A DNA stretch of 64,000 nucleotides from Aedoeadaptatus ivorii (GTDB lineage: Bacteria > Bacillota > Clostridia > Tissierellales > Peptoniphilaceae), in the NCBI RefSeq assembly GCF_030815095.1, contig NZ_JAUSWF010000010.1, positions 1-64,000 on the forward strand, given 5' to 3'. Made by a program: the position numbers and the translations under genes. Below are positions 33,005 through 41,512 of this stretch, piece by piece (the first letter of the stretch is position 1; every line of letters starts with the position of its first letter). A model generated the notes under the pieces. It worked only from the letters and a program-made list of their open reading frames with translations. It was not told where the DNA came from and did not search any database.

Positions 33005-33682
33005 ATGAAAAAGTTCGCATGGATTTTAAGTTTAGTATTGTGCATGGGCCTCTTCAGCGGCTGCGGAAACAAGGCATCAGACGACGGGGGCAATTCGAAT
33101 ACATCGGCGGCTGTCGAGGAAAAAGAGAAGGCACCCGCCGAGACGGCGAAACCGGAGGATGAAGAGGAAGTAGAGGCGGTATCGCTCTCGGATTGGGAAT
33201 CGCTGCACCCCGAATGGAAGAGCATCACCGCTTTTTACAAGGAAAGCTATGTATCGAAAGCCGCCGACAAGCTGGGCAAAAAAGAAGATAAAAGCGGGCC
33301 GGATCTCTTAGAAGAACACGCGGCAGGCGCCCACAGCGAAATCGCGAGCATCACATTTTCCGGCGATACGTTGACATTGAAAGACGATGCCGACCGAGAA
33401 TTGGCAAAGAGCAAATACCGCTACATAAAGACCCTCGGAAAGGGCGTCGAACACGGCGAGTTTGCCGTCTTTGAAGCGGAAGAAGAGGTGCCCGAACAAT
33501 TTAAATACTTGGCATTGATGGAGCCCCACGGCGGCGAAGGAGACATCACCCACTTCCACGCGCGCTACGCCAAGGCGATCGATGCCCCGGAATTGGAAGA
33601 CGGAGATTGGTGGCCCGTGTTTGTAGATCCCGATTCCACACAAGATCAGGTCATCCACGAAATCCTGGGCGAAGAGGAATAA
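33005..33682 (+). CDS. zinT: ZinT-domain zinc-binding lipoprotein
   Basis: 225 residues from the ATG at 33005 (GGAGAGCGG before it). The lipoprotein signal ends LFSGC with cysteine 20. An acidic linker precedes a ZinT domain from about residue 60: SDWESLHPEW..., YVSKAADKLGKK and THFHARYAKA near 181 with the zinc histidines. The C-terminal histidine of typical ZinT proteins is missing (ends HEILGEEE). ZinT scavenges zinc outside the membrane and hands it to ZnuA, whose gene follows directly. Confidence 0.9.
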   Translation: MKKFAWILSLVLCMGLFSGCGNKASDDGGNSNTSAAVEEKEKAPAETAKPEDEEEVEAVSLSDWESLHPEWKSITAFYKESYVSKAADKLGKKEDKSGPDLLEEHAAGAHSEIASITFSGDTLTLKDDADRELAKSKYRYIKTLGKGVEHGEFAVFEAEEEVPEQFKYLALMEPHGGEGDITHFHARYAKAIDAPELEDGDWWPVFVDPDSTQDQVIHEILGEEE

Positions 33683-35077
33683 ATGTATACCAAACGAAAC
33701 CGGCCCGAGAAGCATCTTGGGCCTTCGCCTTGTGCCGATGCAAAAAGAAAGAGGCGCATGCGAAAACCATGGCTTCTGCTGATTGTGCTAAGCGCTTTGT
33801 GCACCGGACTTTTCGGCTGTGGTCGCATACAAGAGGAAGAGACGACCGATAAGCCCGTGGTCTACGCATCGTTTTTTCCCATTTACGATTTGGTACGGCA
33901 GGTGGCGGGAGATACGGTGGAGCTGAAGTCGTTTATGCCGTCCTCTGCCGATCCGCATCTGTGGGAGCCTTCGGCAAAGGATTTGCGGGCGCTTTCCCGC
34001 GCGGATATATTGTTTATCAACGGCGCCAATATGGAGCCGTGGGAAGACAAAATACGCGAGAGTCTTCCTGACGTACGCGTGGTCAATCTAGCGGCCAAGG
34101 TCGATCTCATCTCTTATAAAGGCGCCGCCGATTTGGGAGATTTTCAGTATATGGCGAGGATGCGAGGCAAAGCAAAAGAGCGATATAAATTCGAGTTCGG
34201 TCATACCCACGAAGACGCCATGCGGGTCTGTTTTTTGAAAGGCGATAAACGAACAGACGAAGAAAAACGGATTGAAAAGGCAAAAAAATACATGATGGAT
34301 CCGGGAGAGCGCGTGGCCCAAGAAGAGACCATTCCCGTCGAAGCCGGGAAGGTCTACGCCCTGGAGATGGGGCACCAAAGCGGGAGAGTCTATTTTACTT
34401 TGCCGACAGACGGGGACTGGTATGTGATCTCGGACCGGATTTCTGAGGATATCCTGTCCTATGAAATTCAAAAAGGCGATCAAAAGATGCCGGTAGAAGA
34501 CATCGTGACCCATTCGACTTCTATGAAAGATAAGATTACCTACGACCCCCACGCATGGCTGTCGGTCCCCAATGGAAAGGCCTATCTGACGACCATACGG
34601 GACAATCTGATCGAGCTGTATCCGGAACACAAAAAAGCATACGAAAAGGCGGCCTTTCGGGCACAGGACGCCTTGGCTGCGCTCCACGCACGCTATGTGG
34701 AAAAGTTCAAAACCATAAAAAAGTCCGATCGAGAATTCGTGGTTACCCATTACGCGTGGGAATACCTCGCCCAGGACTACGGCCTCAAGCAGTTCCCCCT
34801 GCAAAATCTGGTTTCTCAGGAATCGCCGGGTCTCGAGACCATTAAGCGGGCGATTCGATATGCCCGAGAACAGAAGATTCGGACGATTTTTTACGAAGAC
34901 TATATGCCGCCGAAGGTCGCAGAAATTATAACCGAAGAGGTGGACGGCGAGGCCGTGCCCCTTCGGAGCATGGAGTACGTAAAGGGCGCAGATAATGAAG
35001 CGCCGGGCGCCTACACGAGGATTATGGAAGAAAATCTCGAGGCGCTGTACCGATCGATGGAAGGAGGGCGATCGTGA
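33683..35077 (+). CDS. znuA: Zinc ABC transporter substrate-binding lipoprotein ZnuA, enlarged
   Basis: 464 residues against about 300 for usual cluster A-I metal-binding proteins. The lipobox cysteine is C46 (LFGC). The ATG at 33683 directly follows the zinT stop with a good GAAGAGG; an in-frame ATG at 33758 would give a more normal signal peptide, so the start is uncertain. Likely metal ligands are H92 (DPHLW), H290 (DPHAW) and the histidine in VTHYAWEYL near 356. The extra length is an insert at about residues 150-285, in place of the His-rich loop; it contains GHTHED and a beta-rich stretch (VEAGKVYALEMGHQSGRVYF). It delivers zinc to ZnuBC. Confidence 0.88.
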   Translation: MYTKRNRPEKHLGPSPCADAKRKRRMRKPWLLLIVLSALCTGLFGCGRIQEEETTDKPVVYASFFPIYDLVRQVAGDTVELKSFMPSSADPHLWEPSAKDLRALSRADILFINGANMEPWEDKIRESLPDVRVVNLAAKVDLISYKGAADLGDFQYMARMRGKAKERYKFEFGHTHEDAMRVCFLKGDKRTDEEKRIEKAKKYMMDPGERVAQEETIPVEAGKVYALEMGHQSGRVYFTLPTDGDWYVISDRISEDILSYEIQKGDQKMPVEDIVTHSTSMKDKITYDPHAWLSVPNGKAYLTTIRDNLIELYPEHKKAYEKAAFRAQDALAALHARYVEKFKTIKKSDREFVVTHYAWEYLAQDYGLKQFPLQNLVSQESPGLETIKRAIRYAREQKIRTIFYEDYMPPKVAEIITEEVDGEAVPLRSMEYVKGADNEAPGAYTRIMEENLEALYRSMEGGRS

Positions 35078-35745
35078 GCCTAATCGAAATGCAAGGTGTG
35101 TCTTTCGCCTATGCCGACGAAGACATTATCAAAGACGCCGATTTTCGGGCAAAAAGCGGAGAGATTGTCGCGATATGCGGCGAAAACGGATCCGGAAAGA
35201 GCACATTTCTCAAACTCCTCCTGGGAGAGCTGCGTCCCCGAAAGGGGCGCGTCTGTATCGAGGGCATAGAAAGTGCAAAGATCCGCGACTTTCGCAATAT
35301 CGGCTATGTGCCCCAAGTACAGAACTTTAACGACATCGGATTTCCCGTCAGCGTGCGGGAGCTGGTCGCTCTGAATTTGTATCACAGTTTCGGGTGGTTA
35401 AAGACGATCAAACGAGAACAATATATGCGAGCGGAGGAGACATTGCAAGAACTCGGGATGGCGCGCTATCGGCACACGCCGTTTTCTGCCCTTTCGGGCG
35501 GTTTTAAGCAGCGCGCGATGATTGCCCGCGCTTTGATTAACGACCCGTCGGTGTTGATTCTCGACGAGCCGACGGCGGGGGTGGACAAGGAGAGCAAGGA
35601 AAGTTTTCTCGAATTGATAAATACCATGGGCCGCACAAAGCAGAAGACGGTCTTGATCGTCACCCACGAAATGGAATTGATCAAAAGAGCGCTGCGCCCC
35701 GACATCATCTATGCGATGGAAGAAGGGAGACTCGTGCGATGCTAG
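35074..35745 (+). CDS. znuC: Zinc ABC transporter ATP-binding protein
   Basis: 223 residues, GTG start overlapping the znuA stop. Motifs are Walker A GENGSGKST near 36-44, Q-loop VPQVQNF, signature LSGGFKQR near 144, Walker B VLILDEPTAGVD near 165-176 and the switch histidine in VTHEMELI. It energises ZnuB and overlaps the znuB start by seven bases. Confidence 0.95.
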   Translation: MSLIEMQGVSFAYADEDIIKDADFRAKSGEIVAICGENGSGKSTFLKLLLGELRPRKGRVCIEGIESAKIRDFRNIGYVPQVQNFNDIGFPVSVRELVALNLYHSFGWLKTIKREQYMRAEETLQELGMARYRHTPFSALSGGFKQRAMIARALINDPSVLILDEPTAGVDKESKESFLELINTMGRTKQKTVLIVTHEMELIKRALRPDIIYAMEEGRLVRC

Positions 35746-36581
35746 AATTTCAATTTATGCGCCACGCCTTACTGGCGGGATGTATGCTGTCGATTATGAT
35801 CCCCATGATCGGCGTCGTCATGGTCAGTAGAAAGACCAGCATGATCGGCGATTCCCTGTCTCACACCTCCCTCGCGGGAGTGGCGCTGGGCTTGATCTCG
35901 GGCATCAGTCCGGTGCTCGGGGCCATATGCGTTTGTCTCCTATCTGCCTTTGCCATCGAGTATATTCGACACCGCCTGCCCGCCCACGGCGATATGGCGA
36001 CGGCGGTGATTACGAGTATCGGACTTGGGGCCGCCGCGATTCTATCGCGGTTTGCGCCGGGCGGCAACAATTTCGACAGCTACCTCTTCGGCAGCATCGC
36101 TTCTGTCACGGCGGGAGATGTGTTGCAGGTGGCGGTGGTCTTCGCGGTTACGGTATTTTTCAGCATCGTCCTATACGGCGGCTTGGTAAATATCGCGATC
36201 GACGAGAATCTGGCGCGTTTGGCGGGCGTACACGTGCCCGTTGTAAACGGCATGCTTACGGCATTGAGTGCGATCGTCATCGCCTTAAGTTGTAAAATCG
36301 TCGGCGCTTTGATGATCTCCTCGATCCTGATCTTGCCGGTGGCGACGGCGCTGATCGTCGGGAAAAGCTATCGACAGGTGTATCGCAATTCTGTGTTGTT
36401 GGGCGTATTTTATACCATGAGCGGGATTCTCTTTTCCTATTATTTCGACGTCCCCACCGGCGGAGTGATCGTGGTGCTTGCGGTGGCAGGGATGCTCCTC
36501 GTGGCCGCCGGAAAAAAGTGGCGCTCGCGGGGATCCGCCCGGGAAGAAAAAGAAAACCATATACGACGCATATCCCTATAA
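35739..36581 (+). CDS. znuB: Zinc ABC transporter permease
   Basis: 280 residues, about eight to nine membrane segments. It matches the ABC-3 metal permease family, with GDSLSHTSLAGVALGLI near 35-51 and KIVGALMISSILILPVATALIV near 188-209. The last gene of the zinT-znuACB operon; its stop abuts a 19-bp terminator stem. Confidence 0.95.
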   Translation: MLEFQFMRHALLAGCMLSIMIPMIGVVMVSRKTSMIGDSLSHTSLAGVALGLISGISPVLGAICVCLLSAFAIEYIRHRLPAHGDMATAVITSIGLGAAAILSRFAPGGNNFDSYLFGSIASVTAGDVLQVAVVFAVTVFFSIVLYGGLVNIAIDENLARLAGVHVPVVNGMLTALSAIVIALSCKIVGALMISSILILPVATALIVGKSYRQVYRNSVLLGVFYTMSGILFSYYFDVPTGGVIVVLAVAGMLLVAAGKKWRSRGSAREEKENHIRRISL

Positions 36582-36632
36582 CCAAAAAGACGGCGGCAAG
36601 TGAGACAATCCAACTTGCCGCCGTCTTTTTGG
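36582..36632. terminator. Bidirectional terminator with 19-bp perfect stem
   Basis: The arms at 36582-36600 (CCAAAAAGACGGCGGCAAG) and 36614-36632 pair perfectly around a 13-base loop. They give T-runs on both strands, ending the zinc operon and the minus-strand EamA gene. Confidence 0.93.
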
Positions 36633-36652
36633 TTTCCAAGGGCGAAATGTAT

Positions 36653-37531
36653 TTACGATGCCGCGCGATTGCGCGGTTTTCGATTTTCCATCCAAATGGG
36701 GAGAAACAGACCGAGGAGTATGCAGACGATGCCCACGATTTTATATGGCGTGAGTACTTCGCCCAAGAGGGTGATGCCCATAATCGTCGCACACAGGGGG
36801 TTAAAGGCACAGAACATCCCCGCCCTTTGGGTCGAGACGTATTTTTGCGCCACGGGCTGTAAGGTAAAGCCGAAGCCCGTGCATACCACGGCCAAAACGA
36901 CAATCACCCACCATTCCACCCCGGTGCGGGGCAGATGGGGCGTCTCGAAGAGGAAGGTCGCCGCGGTCGAGTAGACAAAGATCCAAAAGACCTGCAAAAA
37001 TCCCAGCTGGAAGGTGTCGTCGGTGGCGGCATATTTTGCCGTCATAATAATGACCGCGGCATAGCACAAGGCGGAGCAGAGGGCATAGATCTCGCCGATG
37101 GAAAGATTTATCCCGCCGTCACGGCCGGTCAGAAAGGCGACCCCCACCAGCGTAATGGCGACGCCCACCAAGGACCAGCGATCCGGAAAGGTGCGCGACA
37201 GCACCGCGAGAATCAAGGGCACAAGGACGATGGAGGTGTTTTCTAAAAACGCCACCGTCGACGCCTCCGCAGAGAGCAGCCCCTTAAACTCGAAGGCCAT
37301 CACGCCGAAGAACAGAATGCCGAGTACGAAGCCGTGGCGAAAAGTGCTGCGCGTCATGGGAAAGAGCTGCTTAAAAAAGAAGATCGCCAAGAGCGCCGTC
37401 GCCAGGAAAAATCGGGTCGAGAGGAGATTAAAGGTTTCCATACTCTCCATACCGAGCTTAATAAAGTAATAGCTGCTCGCTCGGGCGATGATCACCGCGG
37501 CGAGGAGGATCGATGCGTTTCGTTCTTTCAT
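36653..37531 (-). CDS. EamA/DMT-family transporter
   Basis: 292 residues with ten membrane segments in two EamA repeats (about 5-135 and 145-280), as in RhaT/YdcZ-type drug/metabolite exporters. Typical second-repeat ends are seen in PLCATIMGITLLGEVLTPYKIVGIVCILLGL. Substrate cannot be told. AGGAGG lies five bases before the ATG. It lies nine bases after the ABC permease gene on the same strand and may be the last gene of that operon. Confidence 0.9.
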   Translation of the reverse strand: MKERNASILLAAVIIARASSYYFIKLGMESMETFNLLSTRFFLATALLAIFFFKQLFPMTRSTFRHGFVLGILFFGVMAFEFKGLLSAEASTVAFLENTSIVLVPLILAVLSRTFPDRWSLVGVAITLVGVAFLTGRDGGINLSIGEIYALCSALCYAAVIIMTAKYAATDDTFQLGFLQVFWIFVYSTAATFLFETPHLPRTGVEWWVIVVLAVVCTGFGFTLQPVAQKYVSTQRAGMFCAFNPLCATIMGITLLGEVLTPYKIVGIVCILLGLFLPIWMENRKPRNRAAS

Positions 37532-37540
37532 CGGTGCCTC

Positions 37541-39139
37541 CTATTGTTCGTAGATGCGGATATCCCGCAGCAAGAGAAAGGGAATGACATCGGCGAGGAC
37601 GAGGATCGCGGTCAAAATGCCGGCATAGAGCAGGGGAAAGGCGCCCATAATCTCGACGCCCAAAAAGATCATCACAAAGGTCACAAAGAGGGAGCCGAAG
37701 AACGAGAAGAAACTCTGCTTGGAGTTTTTGGCGAGTTCCTGGGGGTTCTCCCAATTGTAATTCGCGAACTTCCAGTCGAAGAACAGGCCGAAGCCGTTGG
37801 AGAGGCAGGCATAGGCCAAGGGCGCGAGGAGCAAAAAGGGCCAGTAGGCGGCCGCGGGCTGAAGCGCGATGATTACCAGGACGATGCTCAACAGCAAAGA
37901 GGGGAGGGAGAGCACGAGTCCCGCCGCGAGTTTTGTCAAAAAGATCTCTCGCCCCGAGAGGGGGAGGGCGTAGGTGTTATAGGCATTCTTGCCTTCCAGG
38001 GAAAAGAAGAAGGTCGATATATTCATCATGCCGCCGAAGCCCATCGCCGCAAGGAAGATAAAGGCGTCTCTGGGGAGAAGGGATTGCGATTCGATAAAAT
38101 AGAGGAAGGCCTCTCTGAGTGAGGGCACGAAGAGGAGGAGCGAGAGGATGATGGGCACCAATATGCCGAAGAAGGTATTCATGGCGACCGCTGTATTGCT
38201 CCAGTAGAGAGAGATTTCCTTTCGCAAGAGGGCGGATCGTTTCGAGCGAGGGGAAAAGGCGTCTTCGCCGATGACTTTTGTCGCGCCCTTTTTCTCCAAT
38301 CGCTCGGCGATTTCGAAGAAGTGTTTTCCCATATAGGTCAGGAACAGATAAAAGATCCCGATCGCGAGCAGCGCATAGGGAATAAACACCCATATATGGG
38401 CCGACAACATATAAGAAAACAGGTGGAAGGGACCGGGCAGATTGTTGTAGAAGGCGGAAAATTCCGCGATATGGCGAAATTCCTGGGCGATCTCGTAGTA
38501 ATAGAGGATCATAAAGGTGGCGAAGATGGCCACGGCGATCAGGGATTTCACAAACTTCGGCATTTCGCGGCCCGACGAAATGCGGGAAAACGCGATGCGA
38601 AGAAATCCGCCGACGGCTTCTCCGAGGATCGTGGTTAAGAGAAACGACAAGAGCAACAGGAACACTTTGAAGAGAGATTCGGTGGCGAGATAGCATAGGA
38701 CCAGGGACCCCACCGAAAAGGCGAGGATCATGGGGACTTCCGTCATCCAGGAACCGCTAAATTTCGCGAGAATAAAGCTCTCTTTGGGGATGGGAAGCGC
38801 CCAGAGGGTGTTCTCATCAAAGGAATGGAAGAAGAGGTCCCGAAACTGGAAGAAGGTCCCGAGCGCCATTAACACAAACAAGAGCAAGAGGACCAGATCC
38901 ACGACCGAAAGCATTTCTGCGGCACTGAGGATCTCGGAAAACGGCAGATCCTTTTGCGCATCGGAAAGCGTCGCCGTACGTCCCGCCACGATGAACATGG
39001 GGAAGAATCCGCCCAAAAACAGCATGCCCCAAAGGGAAAAGAGATAGATAAAGATGCCGAAGATTTTACTCTTGCCCGCCTGAAATTTGGAAAATATGCG
39101 CTTGCGTTCCAGACGCGATAGGATTTTAAGCAATTCCAT
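37541..39139 (-). CDS. ABC exporter permease subunit
   Basis: 532 residues with about twelve hydrophobic segments in two similar halves, a long cytosolic loop near 275-305, and no ATPase motifs. It looks like the large Bacillota ABC-2-like permeases encoded beside a CcmA-type ATPase; the 14-base overlap with that gene supports a complex. Substrate unknown; antimicrobial peptide or lipid-related export is typical for such pairs, but nothing here decides. Confidence 0.82.
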   Translation of the reverse strand: MELLKILSRLERKRIFSKFQAGKSKIFGIFIYLFSLWGMLFLGGFFPMFIVAGRTATLSDAQKDLPFSEILSAAEMLSVVDLVLLLLFVLMALGTFFQFRDLFFHSFDENTLWALPIPKESFILAKFSGSWMTEVPMILAFSVGSLVLCYLATESLFKVFLLLLSFLLTTILGEAVGGFLRIAFSRISSGREMPKFVKSLIAVAIFATFMILYYYEIAQEFRHIAEFSAFYNNLPGPFHLFSYMLSAHIWVFIPYALLAIGIFYLFLTYMGKHFFEIAERLEKKGATKVIGEDAFSPRSKRSALLRKEISLYWSNTAVAMNTFFGILVPIILSLLLFVPSLREAFLYFIESQSLLPRDAFIFLAAMGFGGMMNISTFFFSLEGKNAYNTYALPLSGREIFLTKLAAGLVLSLPSLLLSIVLVIIALQPAAAYWPFLLLAPLAYACLSNGFGLFFDWKFANYNWENPQELAKNSKQSFFSFFGSLFVTFVMIFLGVEIMGAFPLLYAGILTAILVLADVIPFLLLRDIRIYEQ

Positions 39140-39848
39140 CGGCCTGCATCCTTTCTACAAAGAGGTCTTCTAGGCTGCCCTTGGCGAGGATTTCTTCGGT
39201 GGGGCCGAAATAGATCAGATGCCCGTCTTTGATGATGGCGACTTTGTTGCAGAGTTTTTCCGCCACCTCAAGTACGTGGGTGGAAAAGAGTATGGTGGTA
39301 TCTTTTTCTTGCGCCATCTTCTTAAAATTCTCCCGCACCGAACGGGTGGCGAGGGGGTCGAGCCCCACAAAGGGTTCGTCGAGGACGATGAGGCGCGGAT
39401 CGTGGAGCAATGCGCCGATCAACGCGAGCTTCTGTTGCATGCCGTGGCTGTAATTGCTGATGGCTTCGCCCAAGCGGTCGTGGATGGAAAATTCCGCGGC
39501 ATAGCGTTCGATCCGCTCTTTCCGCGTCTCGAAATCCAGTTGGAAGATGTCGGCGATAAAATTCAAATAGTCGATCCCCCGCATAAAGGAATAGAGTTCG
39601 GGATTGTCCGGCACATAGCTGATCAGCGCTTTTGCCGCCACCGGATCGGTTTCGATGTCGTGCCCGCCGATGGCAATCGTCCCCGCATCGAAGGGGATCA
39701 GCCCCAAAGCGGATTTGATCGTGGTGGTCTTACCGGCGCCGTTTGCCCCGATAAACGCACAGATGTCGCCCGGCTCCAGGGAAAAGCTGATGTCGTACAG
39801 CACCTGTTTGTTCCCGTAGAATTTTGAGAGATTTTGAATGTTTAGCAT
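39126..39848 (-). CDS. ABC exporter ATP-binding subunit
   Basis: 240 residues. Walker A GANGAGKTT near 34-42, signature YSHGMQQK near 133, Walker B LIVLDEPFVGLDP near 152-164 and the switch histidine in STHVLEV. The signature has YSHG in place of LSGG, common in this CcmA-like subgroup. It energises the permease encoded immediately downstream. GAGGAGG precedes the ATG. Upstream lies a cluster of TGTTA repeats. Confidence 0.92.
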   Translation of the reverse strand: MLNIQNLSKFYGNKQVLYDISFSLEPGDICAFIGANGAGKTTTIKSALGLIPFDAGTIAIGGHDIETDPVAAKALISYVPDNPELYSFMRGIDYLNFIADIFQLDFETRKERIERYAAEFSIHDRLGEAISNYSHGMQQKLALIGALLHDPRLIVLDEPFVGLDPLATRSVRENFKKMAQEKDTTILFSTHVLEVAEKLCNKVAIIKDGHLIYFGPTEEILAKGSLEDLFVERMQADGIA

Positions 39849-39879
39849 AGGACCTCCTCTTATATTTATACTCTTACCT

Positions 39880-39916
39880 TAACAATATAACATAACAGTA
39901 TAACAGGATCATAACA
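39880..39916 (-). promoter_or_regulatory. Cluster of five TGTTA repeats upstream of the ABC exporter
   Basis: On the minus strand TGTTA occurs five times, at plus-strand positions 39880, 39888, 39893, 39901 and 39912 (TAACA), 32-68 bases before the ATPase start. They lie where promoter or operator elements for the exporter would be. No separate regulator gene is adjacent. Confidence 0.4.
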
Positions 39917-39984
39917 GAATCGGAAAATGGAAATCTATATCGTAAGAAGGGAGATGGGATTATTAAAATTCGAAGCGAGGAGTG

Positions 39985-39993
39985 TGGTATAAT
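39985..39993 (+). promoter_or_regulatory. Extended -10 promoter of tdk-psuK-psuG
   Basis: TGG followed by TATAAT at 39988-39993, about 20 bases before the tdk start; -35 is poor, as expected for an extended -10 promoter. Confidence 0.6.
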
Positions 39994-40013
39994 TTTTCCC
40001 CGAGGAGGAAACA

Positions 40014-40592
40014 ATGCATCAGTATAGAGGAAGATTGATCCTACACACCGGAAGTATGTTTTCCGGCAAGACTTCGAGTTTGGAAAAGGAGATTAAGCGA
40101 TTTCGCATCGCCGGCTATGAGACCGTGGTCTTAAAGCCTACGATGGATACCCGATTTATTCGATCGGCGATTACCAGTCACGACGACACCTCCACCGAGG
40201 CATTGGTGGTAGAGGATATCGACGGGGTGGTAGAGGCGGTCTACGATCGCCAGGCGGATGTAGTGGCGATCGATGAGATCCAGTTCTTGGGCGGCGATAC
40301 GGCGGAGATTCTCGCCGCCTTCGACCGGTTGCTGGACGAGGGCAAGACCATCGTCTGTGCGGGGCTCGATATGGACTACGAGGGGCGCCCCTTTGAGATC
40401 GTAAAAGAATTGATGGCGGTCTGCGATTATGTGGAAAAGCACCACGCCGTCTGCGCCCACTGCGGCGCCGATGCGTGGATTTCGCACCGCACCAGCAAAG
40501 AGGCGGGTCGCGTGGTGATCGGCGCCACCGAAAAATACGAACCCCTGTGCCGGCCCTGTTATAAGCGACTCAAGAATCGAGGAGAGCGGTGA
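40014..40592 (+). CDS. tdk: Thymidine kinase
   Basis: 192 residues, type II thymidine kinase. P-loop GSMFSGKTSSLEKEI near 12, Walker B VVAIDEIQFL near 83, the lasso-domain zinc cysteines CAHC near 146 and CRPC near 183, and the substrate lasso ending ATEKYEPLCRPCY. It phosphorylates thymidine for salvage. CGAGGAGG precedes the ATG. The next gene starts by GTG overlapping its TGA. Confidence 0.96.
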   Translation: MHQYRGRLILHTGSMFSGKTSSLEKEIKRFRIAGYETVVLKPTMDTRFIRSAITSHDDTSTEALVVEDIDGVVEAVYDRQADVVAIDEIQFLGGDTAEILAAFDRLLDEGKTIVCAGLDMDYEGRPFEIVKELMAVCDYVEKHHAVCAHCGADAWISHRTSKEAGRVVIGATEKYEPLCRPCYKRLKNRGER

Positions 40593-41512
40593 GCGCGCCC
40601 TATGCGTTCGTATTCGGCGGCTGCAATCTGGACATCAGCGGCCGATCCGCCGAGCCCCTCGCCGAAGGCGATTCCAATCCCGGGCGGGTACAGATCGGGC
40701 CCGGCGGCGTGGGGCGAAATATCGCCTCGAATATGGCCGCCATGGGCGTAGAGGTCAAGCTGATGACCGCGCTCGGAGACGACGCCGCAAAAGAGATGAT
40801 CTTAAGTTCTCTGCCTCCGAATGTGGACGCAAAAGGCGCCTATATCGCCCCCGGGGAACGGACCGGCACCTATCTCGTCTTGTTGGACGAGGAGGGCGAA
40901 ATGGTCTATGCCGTAAACGACATGGCGGTTCTTCGCCATCTTACGCCCGATCGGATCTTAGAGAGGCGCAGCGAGGCGGAAGGCGCCCGGGCGGTGGTAC
41001 TCGACGGCAACCTGCCCCGAGAAAGCATCGAGACGATCCTTTCCTGGGAGATTTTTGCCGTCGTCGACGGGGTGAGTGCGATCAAGGTAAAAAAGTTTCG
41101 CGACGTGCTGGATCGCATCGACATCCTCAAGTGCAATGTAGCGGAGGCGCGGGCCCTCGCCGGAACGACAGAGGATGCGGATATTTTCGACTGCGGCCAC
41201 AGATTGGTCGAACGCGGCGTTACCTATGCCGTAATTACCGCGGGGGCGGCGGGGGCGTATCTCTTTTCGAAAGAAAAGACCCTTCACTTTTCGTCCAATC
41301 CCATGAAAATACGGGGTGCCACCGGGGCGGGCGATGCCTTTTGCGCGGGGCTAGCGGCGGGTCTGATTGCCGGCGACGACATCGTGCAGGCCGCGCGGGG
41401 CGCCGTCGCCTGTGCCCGCATGGTGCTTATGCGTGACGAAAGCGAACTGATCGACTTCCGCCGAGACGCGTGGGAGCGAGAAAAAGAGGAGGTTTATTAT
41501 GAAACAATTTGA
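40589..41512 (+). CDS. psuK: PfkB-family pseudouridine kinase
   Basis: 307 residues, GTG start coupled to the tdk stop. PfkB signatures are GGCNLDISGRS near 10 with GPGGVGRNIASNMA near 34, and the C-terminal DTG-like motif GATGAGDAFCAGLAAGLI near 243-260. The psuG gene overlaps its end by 14 bases, which identifies the substrate as pseudouridine: PsuK makes pseudouridine 5'-phosphate and PsuG splits it. Confidence 0.92.
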   Translation: MSAPYAFVFGGCNLDISGRSAEPLAEGDSNPGRVQIGPGGVGRNIASNMAAMGVEVKLMTALGDDAAKEMILSSLPPNVDAKGAYIAPGERTGTYLVLLDEEGEMVYAVNDMAVLRHLTPDRILERRSEAEGARAVVLDGNLPRESIETILSWEIFAVVDGVSAIKVKKFRDVLDRIDILKCNVAEARALAGTTEDADIFDCGHRLVERGVTYAVITAGAAGAYLFSKEKTLHFSSNPMKIRGATGAGDAFCAGLAAGLIAGDDIVQAARGAVACARMVLMRDESELIDFRRDAWEREKEEVYYETI

